NCBI RefSeq assembly: GCF_029952955.1
Contig: NZ_JASATX010000004.1
Location: 186,001 to 250,000 of the forward strand
Source of the DNA: Ruicaihuangia caeni
Lineage (GTDB): Bacteria; Actinomycetota; Actinomycetes; Actinomycetales; Microbacteriaceae
Direction: 5' to 3'
Length of the DNA: 64,000 nucleotides
In this document: piece by piece, positions 17,638 through 26,501 of the stretch
Layout: each line of letters opens with the position of its first letter
Position numbering within the stretch: the first letter of the stretch is position 1
The notes under the pieces: model-generated
Databases searched by the model: none
What the model saw: the letters and a program-made list of their open reading frames with translations, nothing else
Told to the model about the DNA's origin: nothing
Made by a program: the position numbers and the translations under genes

Positions 17638-20223
17638 ATGGCCCGAACGAGCACACGCGCCGCGCGAAGTGCGCCGAGCGGGGGACGCGACGCTCAGGTC
17701 GTCGCGATCGGCGACCGCCGCCTCCGCTTGACCCATCTCGACAAGATCATCTATCCCGAGACGGGCACCACGAAGCGCGAAGTGCTCGAGTACTACACCG
17801 CCGTGGCGCCGTTCATGCTGCCGCACACCGCGTTCCGCCCCGCCACCCGCAAGCGCTGGGTCGACGGCGTCGGCACAGCATCCGCACCCTTGGAGCCCTT
17901 CTTCGAGAAGAACCTGCCCGACTCCACGCCGGCGTGGGTGCCGCGGGGCCATGTGCAGCACACCAGTCGGATGGCGCAGTATCCGCTCGTGAACGACCTC
18001 GCGACGCTCGTCTGGTGCGCCCAGCTCGGCGCGCTGGAACTGCACGTGCCGCAGTGGCAGCTCGACGAGACCGGCAAGCAGGGGAACCCCGACCGGCTGG
18101 TGCTCGACCTCGACCCGGGCGAGGGCGCGGGGTTGGCGGAGTGCAGCGAGGTGGCGCTGCTCGTGCGCGGCATCCTGCGGGGCATGGGACTCGACGCCCT
18201 GCCGGTGACGAGCGGCAGCAAGGGCATCCACCTGTACGCGCACGTGGACCGCAAGTACACCTCGGCGCAACTCAGCGATGTCGCCAAGGAGATCGCTCGC
18301 GCGCTCGAAGCGGACCACCGCGATCTCATCGTCAGCGATATGAAGAAGACGCTGCGGCGCGGCAAGGTGCTGATCGATTGGAGCCAGAACAACGCGAAGA
18401 AGACCACCATCGCGCCGTACTCGCTGCGAGGTCGGGCGCACCCCACCGTCGCGGCGCCTCGCAGTTGGAAGGAGATCGAGCAGCCGGGCCTCGAGCACCT
18501 CGACTTCCGCCAGGTGCTCGAGCGTCTCGACCGGCAGGGCGATCTGCTGCTCGGGCTCATCGACACTGAGACAGGGGAGCGGATGTCGCGTCCCGCCGCC
18601 GCCTCAGCGCTCGATGCGTACCGGGCCAAGCGCGATGCCAGCCGCACTCCAGAGCCCGTGCCGCCGCCGGGGCAAGCGGCCGTCTCGGGCACCACTGCCG
18701 CTGCGGCGGAGGGCCAGTTGTTCACCGCAGACGACGGCTCGCTCGTTCCTCCGCCCGCGGATGCCGCCGGACGCTTCGTGATCCAGGACCACTACGCGAC
18801 CCGTCACCACCACGACTTCCGGCTCGAGCGCGATGGCGTGCTGGTGAGCTGGGCCGTGCCGAGGCTCACGCCCGAAGACCCGGCACGGAACCATCTCGCG
18901 GTGCAGACAGAGGATCACCCTCTCGAGTACGGCGACTTCGCCGGCACCATCCCCAAAGGCGAGTACGGAGCCGGCACTGTGACCATCTGGGACGCCGGCA
19001 CCTACGAGCTCGAGAAGTGGCGAGACGATGAGGTGCTCGTCACTCTGCACGGTCGCGAAGGCGGGGGTGTCGGGGGCACCGCGCGATTCGCCCTGATTCG
19101 CACCAAGGGCGAGGGGGAGAAGAGCCAGTGGCTCATCCATCGCCGCAAGCCGGATGCCGGAGGCGCCGGCCGGCCCCGCTCCCGCGCCGCCTCGATCGTC
19201 GCACCCCGCCACGCCTCGAGCACCACCGAGCCGGTGGCCGCTTTGCGCACCGACCCGCACCGCTACAGCACGATGCTCGCGCTGGCCGGCACGCGAGCCG
19301 ACCTTCGCGACGGCGACTGGTCGGTCGAGATGAAGTGGGACGGCATCCGGGCGCTCGTGACCGTCGACGGGGATGCGGTGACGCTGGTGAGCCGAAACGA
19401 CCGCGATCTCACGTCGCAGTACCCCGAACTCGCCGCGATCGCGCAGGGCGTTCGGTCGTCGTCGGCCGTGATCGACGGCGAGATCGTGGCGCTCGACTCG
19501 CGCGGTCGGCCGAGCTTCGGCCGGTTGCAGCAGCGGATGAACCGGACGAAACCGGGCGAGATCCGCGCGGCAGCACGCGCCGTGCCCGTCCGCTTCTACG
19601 CCTTCGACCTGCTCGAGCGCGATGGGCTATCACTGGTCGGCCGCGATTACCGGGCACGACGGCAGGCTCTCGGCGAGACGATCACGCCCGTCGATGGCGT
19701 GCTCGATGTGCCGCCGGCCTTCGACGGCGATGTGGATGCCGCGCTCAATGCGGCGAGTGCGCTCGATCTCGAGGGTGTGGTCGCCAAGCGGGTCGGTTCC
19801 GACTACGAGCAGGGGCGACGGAGCGGCGCCTGGACGAAGATCAAGTTCCACAGCACTCAGGAGGTCGTCATCGGCGGCTGGCGACCGGGCCGAGGCGAGC
19901 GAAAGGGCAGCCTCGGCTCGCTGCTGGTGGCAGTGCCCGAGGGCGATGCCCTTCGCTATGCGGGCCGCGTCGGAACCGGATTCGATACCGCATCCCGCGC
20001 AGCGCTCCTACGGATGCTGGAGCCTCTGCAACGGAAGAAGCCCGCCATCGCCGGGGTTCCCGACGCCGACGCGGCCGACGCCGTGTGGGTGAGCCCGCAA
20101 CTGGTCGGCGAGGTCAGCTTCACCGAGTGGACCGAGACGCGCCGGCTCCGGCATCCCGTGTGGCGCGGCCTCCGGGCCGACAAGCGTCCCGACCAGGTCG
20201 TCGAGGAGCGCGCGGGCATCTAG
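17638..20223 (+). CDS. ligD: ATP-dependent DNA ligase LigD, three-domain
   Basis: NHEJ end-processing ligase of 861 residues with domains in the mycobacterial order: polymerase/primase (about 20-300; LTHLDKIIYPETG and the metal motif DLDPGEG near 155), 3'-phosphoesterase (about 365-490; DHYATRHHHDFRLERDG and GEYGAGTV), and ATP ligase (about 540-860; nucleotidyl lysine in EMKWDGIR near 566, then VIDGEIVALD and WTKIK). The ATG at 17638 is the last possible start before the conserved polymerase domain; longer in-frame extensions overlap ku. It works with Ku to trim, fill and seal breaks. Confidence 0.97.
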   Translation: MARTSTRAARSAPSGGRDAQVVAIGDRRLRLTHLDKIIYPETGTTKREVLEYYTAVAPFMLPHTAFRPATRKRWVDGVGTASAPLEPFFEKNLPDSTPAWVPRGHVQHTSRMAQYPLVNDLATLVWCAQLGALELHVPQWQLDETGKQGNPDRLVLDLDPGEGAGLAECSEVALLVRGILRGMGLDALPVTSGSKGIHLYAHVDRKYTSAQLSDVAKEIARALEADHRDLIVSDMKKTLRRGKVLIDWSQNNAKKTTIAPYSLRGRAHPTVAAPRSWKEIEQPGLEHLDFRQVLERLDRQGDLLLGLIDTETGERMSRPAAASALDAYRAKRDASRTPEPVPPPGQAAVSGTTAAAAEGQLFTADDGSLVPPPADAAGRFVIQDHYATRHHHDFRLERDGVLVSWAVPRLTPEDPARNHLAVQTEDHPLEYGDFAGTIPKGEYGAGTVTIWDAGTYELEKWRDDEVLVTLHGREGGGVGGTARFALIRTKGEGEKSQWLIHRRKPDAGGAGRPRSRAASIVAPRHASSTTEPVAALRTDPHRYSTMLALAGTRADLRDGDWSVEMKWDGIRALVTVDGDAVTLVSRNDRDLTSQYPELAAIAQGVRSSSAVIDGEIVALDSRGRPSFGRLQQRMNRTKPGEIRAAARAVPVRFYAFDLLERDGLSLVGRDYRARRQALGETITPVDGVLDVPPAFDGDVDAALNAASALDLEGVVAKRVGSDYEQGRRSGAWTKIKFHSTQEVVIGGWRPGRGERKGSLGSLLVAVPEGDALRYAGRVGTGFDTASRAALLRMLEPLQRKKPAIAGVPDADAADAVWVSPQLVGEVSFTEWTETRRLRHPVWRGLRADKRPDQVVEERAGI

Positions 20224-20307
20224 GTGTCGCGGGTCCGGGCCTGGGGCTCGTATTCGGCACGAGAGCTACCGTGCGAGCGCGACGAGTGTCGGTTTAGCGC
20301 GGTGCGC

Positions 20308-21165
20308 TCAGCCGCGTTCAGGGAAGCGGTGCGGCAACGCCTCGAGCGTCGGCGCGAGCTGCTCGAGCTGCCGTGTCTGCAGCCGGAGCGCTTCGGCCTC
20401 TCGTTCGCGGCGCAGGGCCGCGACGCCGGCGAGGAACAGCGCTGCGGGCACATGGGGCAAGGGCGAGACGAAGACGGATGCCTCGTGCGCGAGCTCGGCG
20501 CTCAACCGCTGCCGCGTCGTCTCAGTGAACCTCGGCGCTTGCGCAAGGAACGCAGCGATGCGCCTCGCGAGCGGATCGGGCAGGCGCGCGACATCGGCGG
20601 TGACCGCCCACGTCTGGAGCTCGACAGGCACGCCGTACACGGGCGGGTCGGTCTTCGGCAGGCGTTCGTGCTGGCTGTAGGTACCGGCGAGGAGGTCGCC
20701 GAGTCGCTTCGCTCGCGGGCTCAGCAGCCCGATCACTGCTGCACCGCCCCCGAGCGTGAGGAAGATCTCGAAGAGACCGACAAGGGCGCGGATGAACGCA
20801 TGACGGAATCCGATGGCGCCGCCGTCGTCACGCACGATCCTGGCACCGACCGCGAGCTTGCCGAGCGAGCGCCCGCGGGTCGCCAACTCGACCACGAGTG
20901 GCACCACGACAGTGCACAGCACTACTCCGGCAAGCGCCAGCGCTGTCGTCATCGCCTGATCTACGCCGAGCCATGCGACCGCCTGGAACAGCAGCAGCAT
21001 GAACACCAGCAGCCCGGCGGCGTAGGTGACGAAGTCGATGATCGCGCCGGCTGCGCGGAGCACGAAGCTCGTGGGACGGAGGTCGAGGCCAACCGCTTCG
21101 CCGGTGATGAGCTCATCGGCATCCGCCTCGTGCTGCACGACGAATCTCGGGTCGGGCGCAGCCAT
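20308..21165 (-). CDS. RDD family membrane protein
   Basis: 285 residues. An RDD domain occupies about residues 28-170: the first helix carries RAAGAIIDF with the conserved Arg and Asp, then a second helix, the RGRSLGKLAVGARIV loop and a third helix. The C-terminal 110 residues are soluble and Arg/Glu-rich, possibly helical. Such proteins are of uncertain function and often sit next to SpoIIM and MoxR/DUF58 genes, as here. Its start lies only 16 bases from the start of the divergent SpoIIM-like gene. Confidence 0.9.
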   Translation of the reverse strand: MAAPDPRFVVQHEADADELITGEAVGLDLRPTSFVLRAAGAIIDFVTYAAGLLVFMLLLFQAVAWLGVDQAMTTALALAGVVLCTVVVPLVVELATRGRSLGKLAVGARIVRDDGGAIGFRHAFIRALVGLFEIFLTLGGGAAVIGLLSPRAKRLGDLLAGTYSQHERLPKTDPPVYGVPVELQTWAVTADVARLPDPLARRIAAFLAQAPRFTETTRQRLSAELAHEASVFVSPLPHVPAALFLAGVAALRREREAEALRLQTRQLEQLAPTLEALPHRFPERG

Positions 21166-21181
21166 GCCATCATCTAATCAG

Positions 21182-22177
21182 ATGGATCTCGAGGCATATT
21201 CCGCCGCGCATCGCGACGAGTGGCGCCGTTTGGGCGAGCTCGCTGCGAAGCGCCGCTTCACGGGCGCCGAGGCCGATGAGCTGATCGAGCGGTACCGCGC
21301 GGGGGCGAGCCAGCTCTCCGCGATGAAGACCTCGGCAGGACGGTCGGTGCAGGGCGACCGGCTGAGCCTCGTGCTGTCGCGGGCGCGCCTGCGCTTCACG
21401 GGGACAGGCACGAACGTGCTGCACCAGCTCACCGTGTTCTTCGCCGTGCAGTTGCCTGCTGCGCTGTACCGCGTGCGGTACACGACGCTCGCTGTCGCCG
21501 CCGCCACGACCGCGGTCGCGGCGCTGTACGCGGTGTGGATCGCCTCGAATCCGGAGGTGCTCGCGGGGCTCGGCCCGTACGAGCAGCTGCGCCGGTACGC
21601 CGAGCAGGAGTTCGTGGGCTACTACTCCGATCGCGCAGAGGCCTCGTTCGGCGCACAAGTGTGGACGAACAACGCGTTCATCGCAGCCCAATGCGTGGCG
21701 TTCGGCATCACGGGTGTCTGGGTGCCTGTCGTGCTGTTCCAGAATGCGCAGGGCCTGGGCACTGCGGCGGCGGTCATGCACGAGTTCGGCAGGCTCGACC
21801 ACTTCTTCCTGTACATCTCGCCGCACGGGCAGCTCGAGCTGTACTCGGTCTTCGTCGCGGCGGCGGCAGGGCTGATGATCTTCTGGTCTTGGGTTGCTCC
21901 GGGCGCTCGCACGCGCTCGCAGGCGCTCGCCGAAGACGGCCGCGCCCTGTTCACGATCGTCATTGGCCTCATCCTCTCGCTGCTCGTCTCGGGCATCGTC
22001 GAGGGGTATGTGACGCGTCAGGACTGGCCCTGGCCGATCAAGATCGGCATCGGCGCGATCGCGCTCGCCGCGTTCCTCTGGTATCAGTGGGGCCTCGGAC
22101 GTCGCGCCTTCCGCGCCGGCCAGACCGGAGACCTCGAGGCGTTCGAGGCCGGGGCGCGCCGCATCGTCGCCGCCTGA
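21182..22177 (+). CDS. Stage II sporulation protein M-like membrane protein
   Basis: 331 residues, SpoIIM (DUF95) family. A soluble N-terminal helix bundle (about 1-90) is followed by hydrophobic segments near 100-125, 170-200, 225-250, 265-285 and 290-305. The stretch NNAFIAAQCVAFGITG is typical of the family. The name comes from Bacillus, but these organisms do not sporulate and the actinobacterial protein has no established role. No ribosome site fits in the 16-base divergent spacer with the RDD gene, so a leaderless message is likely. Confidence 0.9.
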   Translation: MDLEAYSAAHRDEWRRLGELAAKRRFTGAEADELIERYRAGASQLSAMKTSAGRSVQGDRLSLVLSRARLRFTGTGTNVLHQLTVFFAVQLPAALYRVRYTTLAVAAATTAVAALYAVWIASNPEVLAGLGPYEQLRRYAEQEFVGYYSDRAEASFGAQVWTNNAFIAAQCVAFGITGVWVPVVLFQNAQGLGTAAAVMHEFGRLDHFFLYISPHGQLELYSVFVAAAAGLMIFWSWVAPGARTRSQALAEDGRALFTIVIGLILSLLVSGIVEGYVTRQDWPWPIKIGIGAIALAAFLWYQWGLGRRAFRAGQTGDLEAFEAGARRIVAA

Positions 22178-22204
22178 ACCGCAGCGAGCACAGCAAGCGC
22201 CCGC

Positions 22205-23515
22205 CTAGAGGCGCCCTGCGGCCTTCAGCGCTAGGTACCGGTCCGCGACGGCGGGCGGCAACTCGCTCGGTGCACCGAGCACGACCTCGCCGCCCAGCCT
22301 GTTGATCGCGGCCGCGACGCGCCCTGCATCGAGCAGCGAGCGCTCGGCAGCAGCCGCACGGTACACCTCACGGGCGTCTCCGCGCTGCCGGGCGGCCTCC
22401 ACTTCGGCCGGGTCGCTGACCGAGGCGACCATCACCAGGTGCTTCTCAGTGAGTTGTGGCAGCACTGACAGAAGACTCCGCGACGAGCCGACTCCGTCGA
22501 TCGTGGTGAGCAGCACGACCAAGGCGCGCTGGGTGGTCACCGAGCGGACGATGCCGGGCACCGCCGCCCAATCGGTCTCGATGAGCTCCGGCTCGACCGG
22601 TGTCATCGCCTCGACCATGCGCGCCAGCAGTTCAGCGCCTGTTGCGCCCTGCACGCGCCCTCGCACGCGCCGGTCGACCATGACGAGATCGACGCGATCG
22701 CCTGCGTGGGAGGCCAGCGCCCCGAGCAGCAGCGACGACTCGAAGGCGGTGTCGATGCGCGGCTCGTCGCCCACCCGTGCGGCCGAAAGACGACCCGTGT
22801 CGACGACGATCACCACTCGCCGGTCGCGCTCGGGTCGCCAGGTTCGCACGACCAGCTTCTGCGCACCGGTCGGATCGGTGCGCCGGGCGGTCGCGCGCCA
22901 GTCGATCGAGCGCACATCGTCGCCTCGCACGTACTCGCGCAGACTGTCGAACTCGGTGCCCTGTCCCCGGATCATCACGCTGGTGCGGCCGTCGAGCTCG
23001 CGAAGCCTTGCCAGGCGCGAGGGCAGATGCTTGCGAGACGCGAAGGGCGGGAGCACGCGCAGCGCACCGGTCACCGCGACGGTCGCCTGGCGGGCGGCGA
23101 GCCGGAGCGGTCCGAAGGAGCGAACGGTCACGTGCTCAGCGCGGCGTTCGCCTCGACGGAACGGACGCAATTGCGTCTCGACTGCGCGCCGCTCTCCAGC
23201 GGGCACAGTGATGCGATGCCGTGTGCGCAGCGCTCCGGCCGACGGCTGCCAAGCGTCACGCACCACGCCGCGCAGCGTGCGCCGTGCGGGGTTCGTGATG
23301 AGCAAGCGGGCCGTCACCGATTCGCCGAGCCTCGTGCGAGCCGGCAGCTCTCGCTCGAACCGTAGGGCACGGGGCGATGCCGCGAGCAGCAGGTCGATCG
23401 CAATGAGCACGACCACCCCCAGCAGCCACCACCAGAGCACCACCGGTGCGTCGAGCAGCACGACCGGCACGATGCCCGCCGCCACCAGCAGCACGAGCCA
23501 GCCGCTCACGGCCAC
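22205..23515 (-). CDS. DUF58 domain protein (vWA-like)
   Basis: 436 residues with a GTG start. Two N-terminal hydrophobic segments (about 5-45) anchor it, followed by a beta-rich region and the DUF58 core: RGQGTEFDSLREYVRGDDVRSIDWRATAR near residue 190. The C-terminal part resembles a vWA fold (VVIVVDTGR). It is the last gene of an operon with MoxR, DUF4350 and DUF4129, a pairing in which MoxR acts as an ATPase chaperone for the DUF58/vWA partner. The substrate is not known. Confidence 0.92.
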   Translation of the reverse strand: MAVSGWLVLLVAAGIVPVVLLDAPVVLWWWLLGVVVLIAIDLLLAASPRALRFERELPARTRLGESVTARLLITNPARRTLRGVVRDAWQPSAGALRTRHRITVPAGERRAVETQLRPFRRGERRAEHVTVRSFGPLRLAARQATVAVTGALRVLPPFASRKHLPSRLARLRELDGRTSVMIRGQGTEFDSLREYVRGDDVRSIDWRATARRTDPTGAQKLVVRTWRPERDRRVVIVVDTGRLSAARVGDEPRIDTAFESSLLLGALASHAGDRVDLVMVDRRVRGRVQGATGAELLARMVEAMTPVEPELIETDWAAVPGIVRSVTTQRALVVLLTTIDGVGSSRSLLSVLPQLTEKHLVMVASVSDPAEVEAARQRGDAREVYRAAAAERSLLDAGRVAAAINRLGGEVVLGAPSELPPAVADRYLALKAAGRL

Positions 23516-23570
23516 GGGTGCTCACCCCCGCGAGGAGTTGGCGCGAGAAGCGCCGCGGCATCCGTCGTCA

Positions 23571-24542
23571 TCAGATGGGCACCTGCACCTGCTGCATGAT
23601 CGAGCGCAGGATGCTGTCGGCCGAAACGCCCTCGAGCTCTGCTTCGGGCCGCAGCTGTAGCCGGTGCCGCAGCACTGGGAGCACCATGGCCTGCACGTGG
23701 TCTGGGGTGATCGCATCGAAGCCCTGCAGCCAGGCCCACGCTTTCGAAGCCGCGAGCAGCGCGGTCGTGCCGCGCGGGCTCACTCCGAGCTTGACCGAGG
23801 GCGACTGGCGGGTCGCCCGCGCGAGGTCGACCGCGTACGCCAGCACATCGCCGCTTGCCGCCACGCGAGCGACCGAAGCACGCGCGGCGATGAGTTCCTC
23901 AGCGCCCAGCACCGGCTGCACGCCGGCTGCGGCGAGGTCGCGCGGGTTGAAGCCCGACGAGTGCCGCAGCAGCACCTCGACCTCGGCGTCGCGCGCAGGC
24001 AGGTCGAGCACGAGTTTCAGCAGGAAGCGGTCGAGCTGGGCTTCGGGCAGGGTGTACGTGCCCTCGTACTCGACCGGGTTCTGGGTGGCCGCGACCATGA
24101 ACGGCACCGGCAGTCTGCGCGTGCGGCCATCGACGGAGACCTGGCGCTCCTCCATGGCCTCCAGCAAGGCCGACTGCGTCTTCGGTGGTGTGCGGTTGAT
24201 CTCGTCGGCGAGCAGGATGTTGGTGAACACCGGCCCTTCACGGAACTCGAACTCGCCCGATTTCGCGTCGTACACGAGCGACCCCGTCACATCGCCCGGC
24301 ATGAGGTCGGGCGTGAACTGCACGCGCTTGGTGTCGAGGTGCATGGTGTGGCTCAGCGTCCGCACGAGCAGCGTCTTCGCCACGCCGGGAACCCCCTCAA
24401 GCAGCACGTGCCCATCGGCGAGCAGCGCGATGATGAGCCCGGTGACGGCGCCGTCCTGGCCCACAACGGCCTTCGACACCTCGGCGCGCACGCGGCTGAA
24501 CGCCGAACGGAGCTCGTGGTCGCGGTCAGTGGGTTCAGCCAT
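23571..24542 (-). CDS. MoxR family AAA ATPase
   Basis: 323 residues, the usual MoxR size. Walker A is GVPGVAKTLL near residue 51, Walker B LLADEINRTPPKTQ near residue 112, and the sensor stretch MVAATQNPVEYEGTYTLPEAQLDRF follows. It is a predicted chaperone-like ATPase activating the DUF58 partner. I chose the ATG at 24542 because it begins the conserved domain and overlaps the stop of the DUF4350 gene by eight bases; an in-frame ATG seven codons earlier is also possible. Confidence 0.95.
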   Translation of the reverse strand: MAEPTDRDHELRSAFSRVRAEVSKAVVGQDGAVTGLIIALLADGHVLLEGVPGVAKTLLVRTLSHTMHLDTKRVQFTPDLMPGDVTGSLVYDAKSGEFEFREGPVFTNILLADEINRTPPKTQSALLEAMEERQVSVDGRTRRLPVPFMVAATQNPVEYEGTYTLPEAQLDRFLLKLVLDLPARDAEVEVLLRHSSGFNPRDLAAAGVQPVLGAEELIAARASVARVAASGDVLAYAVDLARATRQSPSVKLGVSPRGTTALLAASKAWAWLQGFDAITPDHVQAMVLPVLRHRLQLRPEAELEGVSADSILRSIMQQVQVPI

Positions 24543-25866
24543 GGTCCGGAGTGTTCCTTTCATCGGGAGCGTGGCGCTCATCGAACGAGCCATCATTCCG
24601 CGCGTTGCGGCGGGCCTTGCCGGTCGGAGAAGTGGATGCGCCGGAAGACCGCGCGACGGGGGAGCCATGACCGGATGCCGGGCTTCCGCGTTCGGCACGG
24701 GGCCCGCCGAGCGCGCGCTCGACAGCATCCTCGAGGCGAAGCAGTTCGTCGGAGAGCCGCACCAGCTCGGCATCGTTGCCCGGCACGCTGTCGACGAGCG
24801 CTGCGCGCACGTGTGCGATCGGCCGGCCGGCGATGGCGGCGACCGCTGCGGCGACCTCGTCGACGGTCGCGGTGCGCGGGAGCCCGCAACGGCGCGCGAG
24901 CCGCTCGATGGTGGCGATGCGCAGCGAGTCGATGGCGTGCAGCCGGGTGGCGTTCCGCTCGTAGAGCCGAGCGCGCCCCTCCGTCACTTCGCCGGAGGGC
25001 ACGACGACCGGCAGTTGCTCGACCACAAGCGGCCCCAGCCGCCGACCCCGCCAGAACGCGGCAGCGATACCGACCGCGAGAAGGGCGATCGAGATGACCG
25101 ACACCCAGTGCGGCAGGTAGGCGGTGATAGGGGCATCGGATGCCGGGAGGTCAGCGGGGCCGGGCACGTACCAGACCAGTGTCGGCCGCTCGCCGAGGAG
25201 CGTCAGTGCGAGGGCCGCGTTCCCTTCGGCCGCGACGAGCTCGTTCGTCAACGCCGCCGTCGCGCCCAGGACGGTGACGCTGCGATCACGCTCGGCCAGC
25301 TCGACGAGGGAGAAGATGTCGTCGCCGCTGCCGAAGCATGCGGTGGCGTTCGCGTCAGCGTCGATCACGCGGTACCCCTGGCCGTCGCCGGTGACGGTCC
25401 CGGCATTCAGAGCCGCACGCAGCGAGCATTCGGCGTCAAGCGGGCCCTCCACCGAACCGGCGAGCGCAAGTGCGGGCGCCAGGGCGTCGAGCGCGGCGAA
25501 ATCGGGCTCGAGCAGCACCAGGCGATCACCAAGCTGGGCGAGCTCCTGCAGACGGTCGCCCTCGAGGATGCCGCGCACGTCGTGGACGAGCAGTGTCGAC
25601 CCGCCGGAGCGGCTGCCGTCGAGGGTGTCGCGCACCTCGGCGAGCGACTCCGCTTCGACGACCTCGATGCCGTTGTCCCTCAGCACCTCGGTCACGGCAC
25701 GGGCGCCGGCCGGAGCGGCGCTCGAGGGAGCGAGGCGCTCGCTCTCGGCGCTCGAGCCGGCCATCGCCATCATCAGCAGCCCGATCAGGACCACGAAGGT
25801 CGCCGCAGCGACCCAGAACACCGTTCGCCGCGCGACTGTGCGGGCGGCTGGAGTGAGCACCGTCAT
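24535..25866 (-). CDS. DUF4350 membrane protein
   Basis: 443 residues. One membrane helix near residues 15-38, an extracytoplasmic part resembling a flavodoxin-like DUF4350 fold (TEVLRDNGIEVVEAESLAEV, then LLVLEP-type strands), a second helix near 255-275, and a long cytoplasmic part with a charged, disordered C-terminus. It overlaps both neighbours (DUF4129 upstream, MoxR downstream), so the operon is translationally coupled. Function unknown; it always travels with MoxR/DUF58 genes. Confidence 0.85.
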   Translation of the reverse strand: MTVLTPAARTVARRTVFWVAAATFVVLIGLLMMAMAGSSAESERLAPSSAAPAGARAVTEVLRDNGIEVVEAESLAEVRDTLDGSRSGGSTLLVHDVRGILEGDRLQELAQLGDRLVLLEPDFAALDALAPALALAGSVEGPLDAECSLRAALNAGTVTGDGQGYRVIDADANATACFGSGDDIFSLVELAERDRSVTVLGATAALTNELVAAEGNAALALTLLGERPTLVWYVPGPADLPASDAPITAYLPHWVSVISIALLAVGIAAAFWRGRRLGPLVVEQLPVVVPSGEVTEGRARLYERNATRLHAIDSLRIATIERLARRCGLPRTATVDEVAAAVAAIAGRPIAHVRAALVDSVPGNDAELVRLSDELLRLEDAVERALGGPRAERGSPASGHGSPVARSSGASTSPTGKARRNARNDGSFDERHAPDERNTPDHG

Positions 25867-26501
25867 GCGTGCAGCACCTCGCTCGCGCGGCGCTGACGCA
25901 GTCGCGTGTCGAGGGCCGTCATCCGCTCATAGGTCTCGCGAGTGCCCGGCTCGCCGAGATACCGCACCCGGTCGAAGGCTGAGGCGGCCGCTGCCAGTTC
26001 GTCCCGCTCATCGACGAACACGGCGCTCGCCCGGCGTGCGAATTCGGTGGCTGTGGTGCCGGGGAGCACCTGCACGAGCGTGCGTTCCACGAGACCGCGC
26101 GCAATCGCGCGGAATGATTCCGCGATGGCTTCGTCCCAGCGCTCTGCGCCCGCGGCGAGCTGGGCGGCGCGGCGCAGCTCTGCGGCATCCCGCGTGTCGT
26201 CGTCGCCGAAGAGCTCAATGGTCGCGGCGCTGCGCTTGTTGAGGCGTGGCAAGCCGTACACGAGGAACGCGACGAGAAGGCCGATCGCGATCAGGCCGCC
26301 GATCACGGCGAGAGCCAGAACGGGCGGCCCCTCACCCCCGCCGAGTTCGAGCGACGTGAGCCACTCCCAGAACGCTTGCGACAGCCGGTCCCACCAAGTC
26401 GGCTGTGCGGCCTGGTACGCCGGGTCGGCGAGTTCGCGCAGCACCCACTCGCGCGCTTCATCTGCGCTCGGGTCGAGCGGCGCCTCGGTGAGCCTCATCA
26501 C
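25863..26501 (-). CDS. DUF4129 domain protein
   Basis: 212 residues. A single membrane helix near residues 60-85 follows a short N-terminal part; the cytoplasmic C-terminal domain (about 110-205) holds the DUF4129 helices, including RWDEAIAESFRAIARGLVER and TATEFARRA. Overlaps the upstream gene by ATGA and the downstream DUF4350 gene by four bases. In other bacteria DUF4129 is fused to transglutaminase proteins; here it is stand-alone. Role unknown beyond the MoxR-linked membrane module. Confidence 0.88.
   Translation of the reverse strand: MMRLTEAPLDPSADEAREWVLRELADPAYQAAQPTWWDRLSQAFWEWLTSLELGGGEGPPVLALAVIGGLIAIGLLVAFLVYGLPRLNKRSAATIELFGDDDTRDAAELRRAAQLAAGAERWDEAIAESFRAIARGLVERTLVQVLPGTTATEFARRASAVFVDERDELAAAASAFDRVRYLGEPGTRETYERMTALDTRLRQRRASEVLHA

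Noticed and set aside
22205-24773. Frames opposite to DUF58 and MoxR genes that look like long proteins
   Set aside because: Low-complexity Arg/Ser-rich translations without starts preceded by ribosome sites; shadows.
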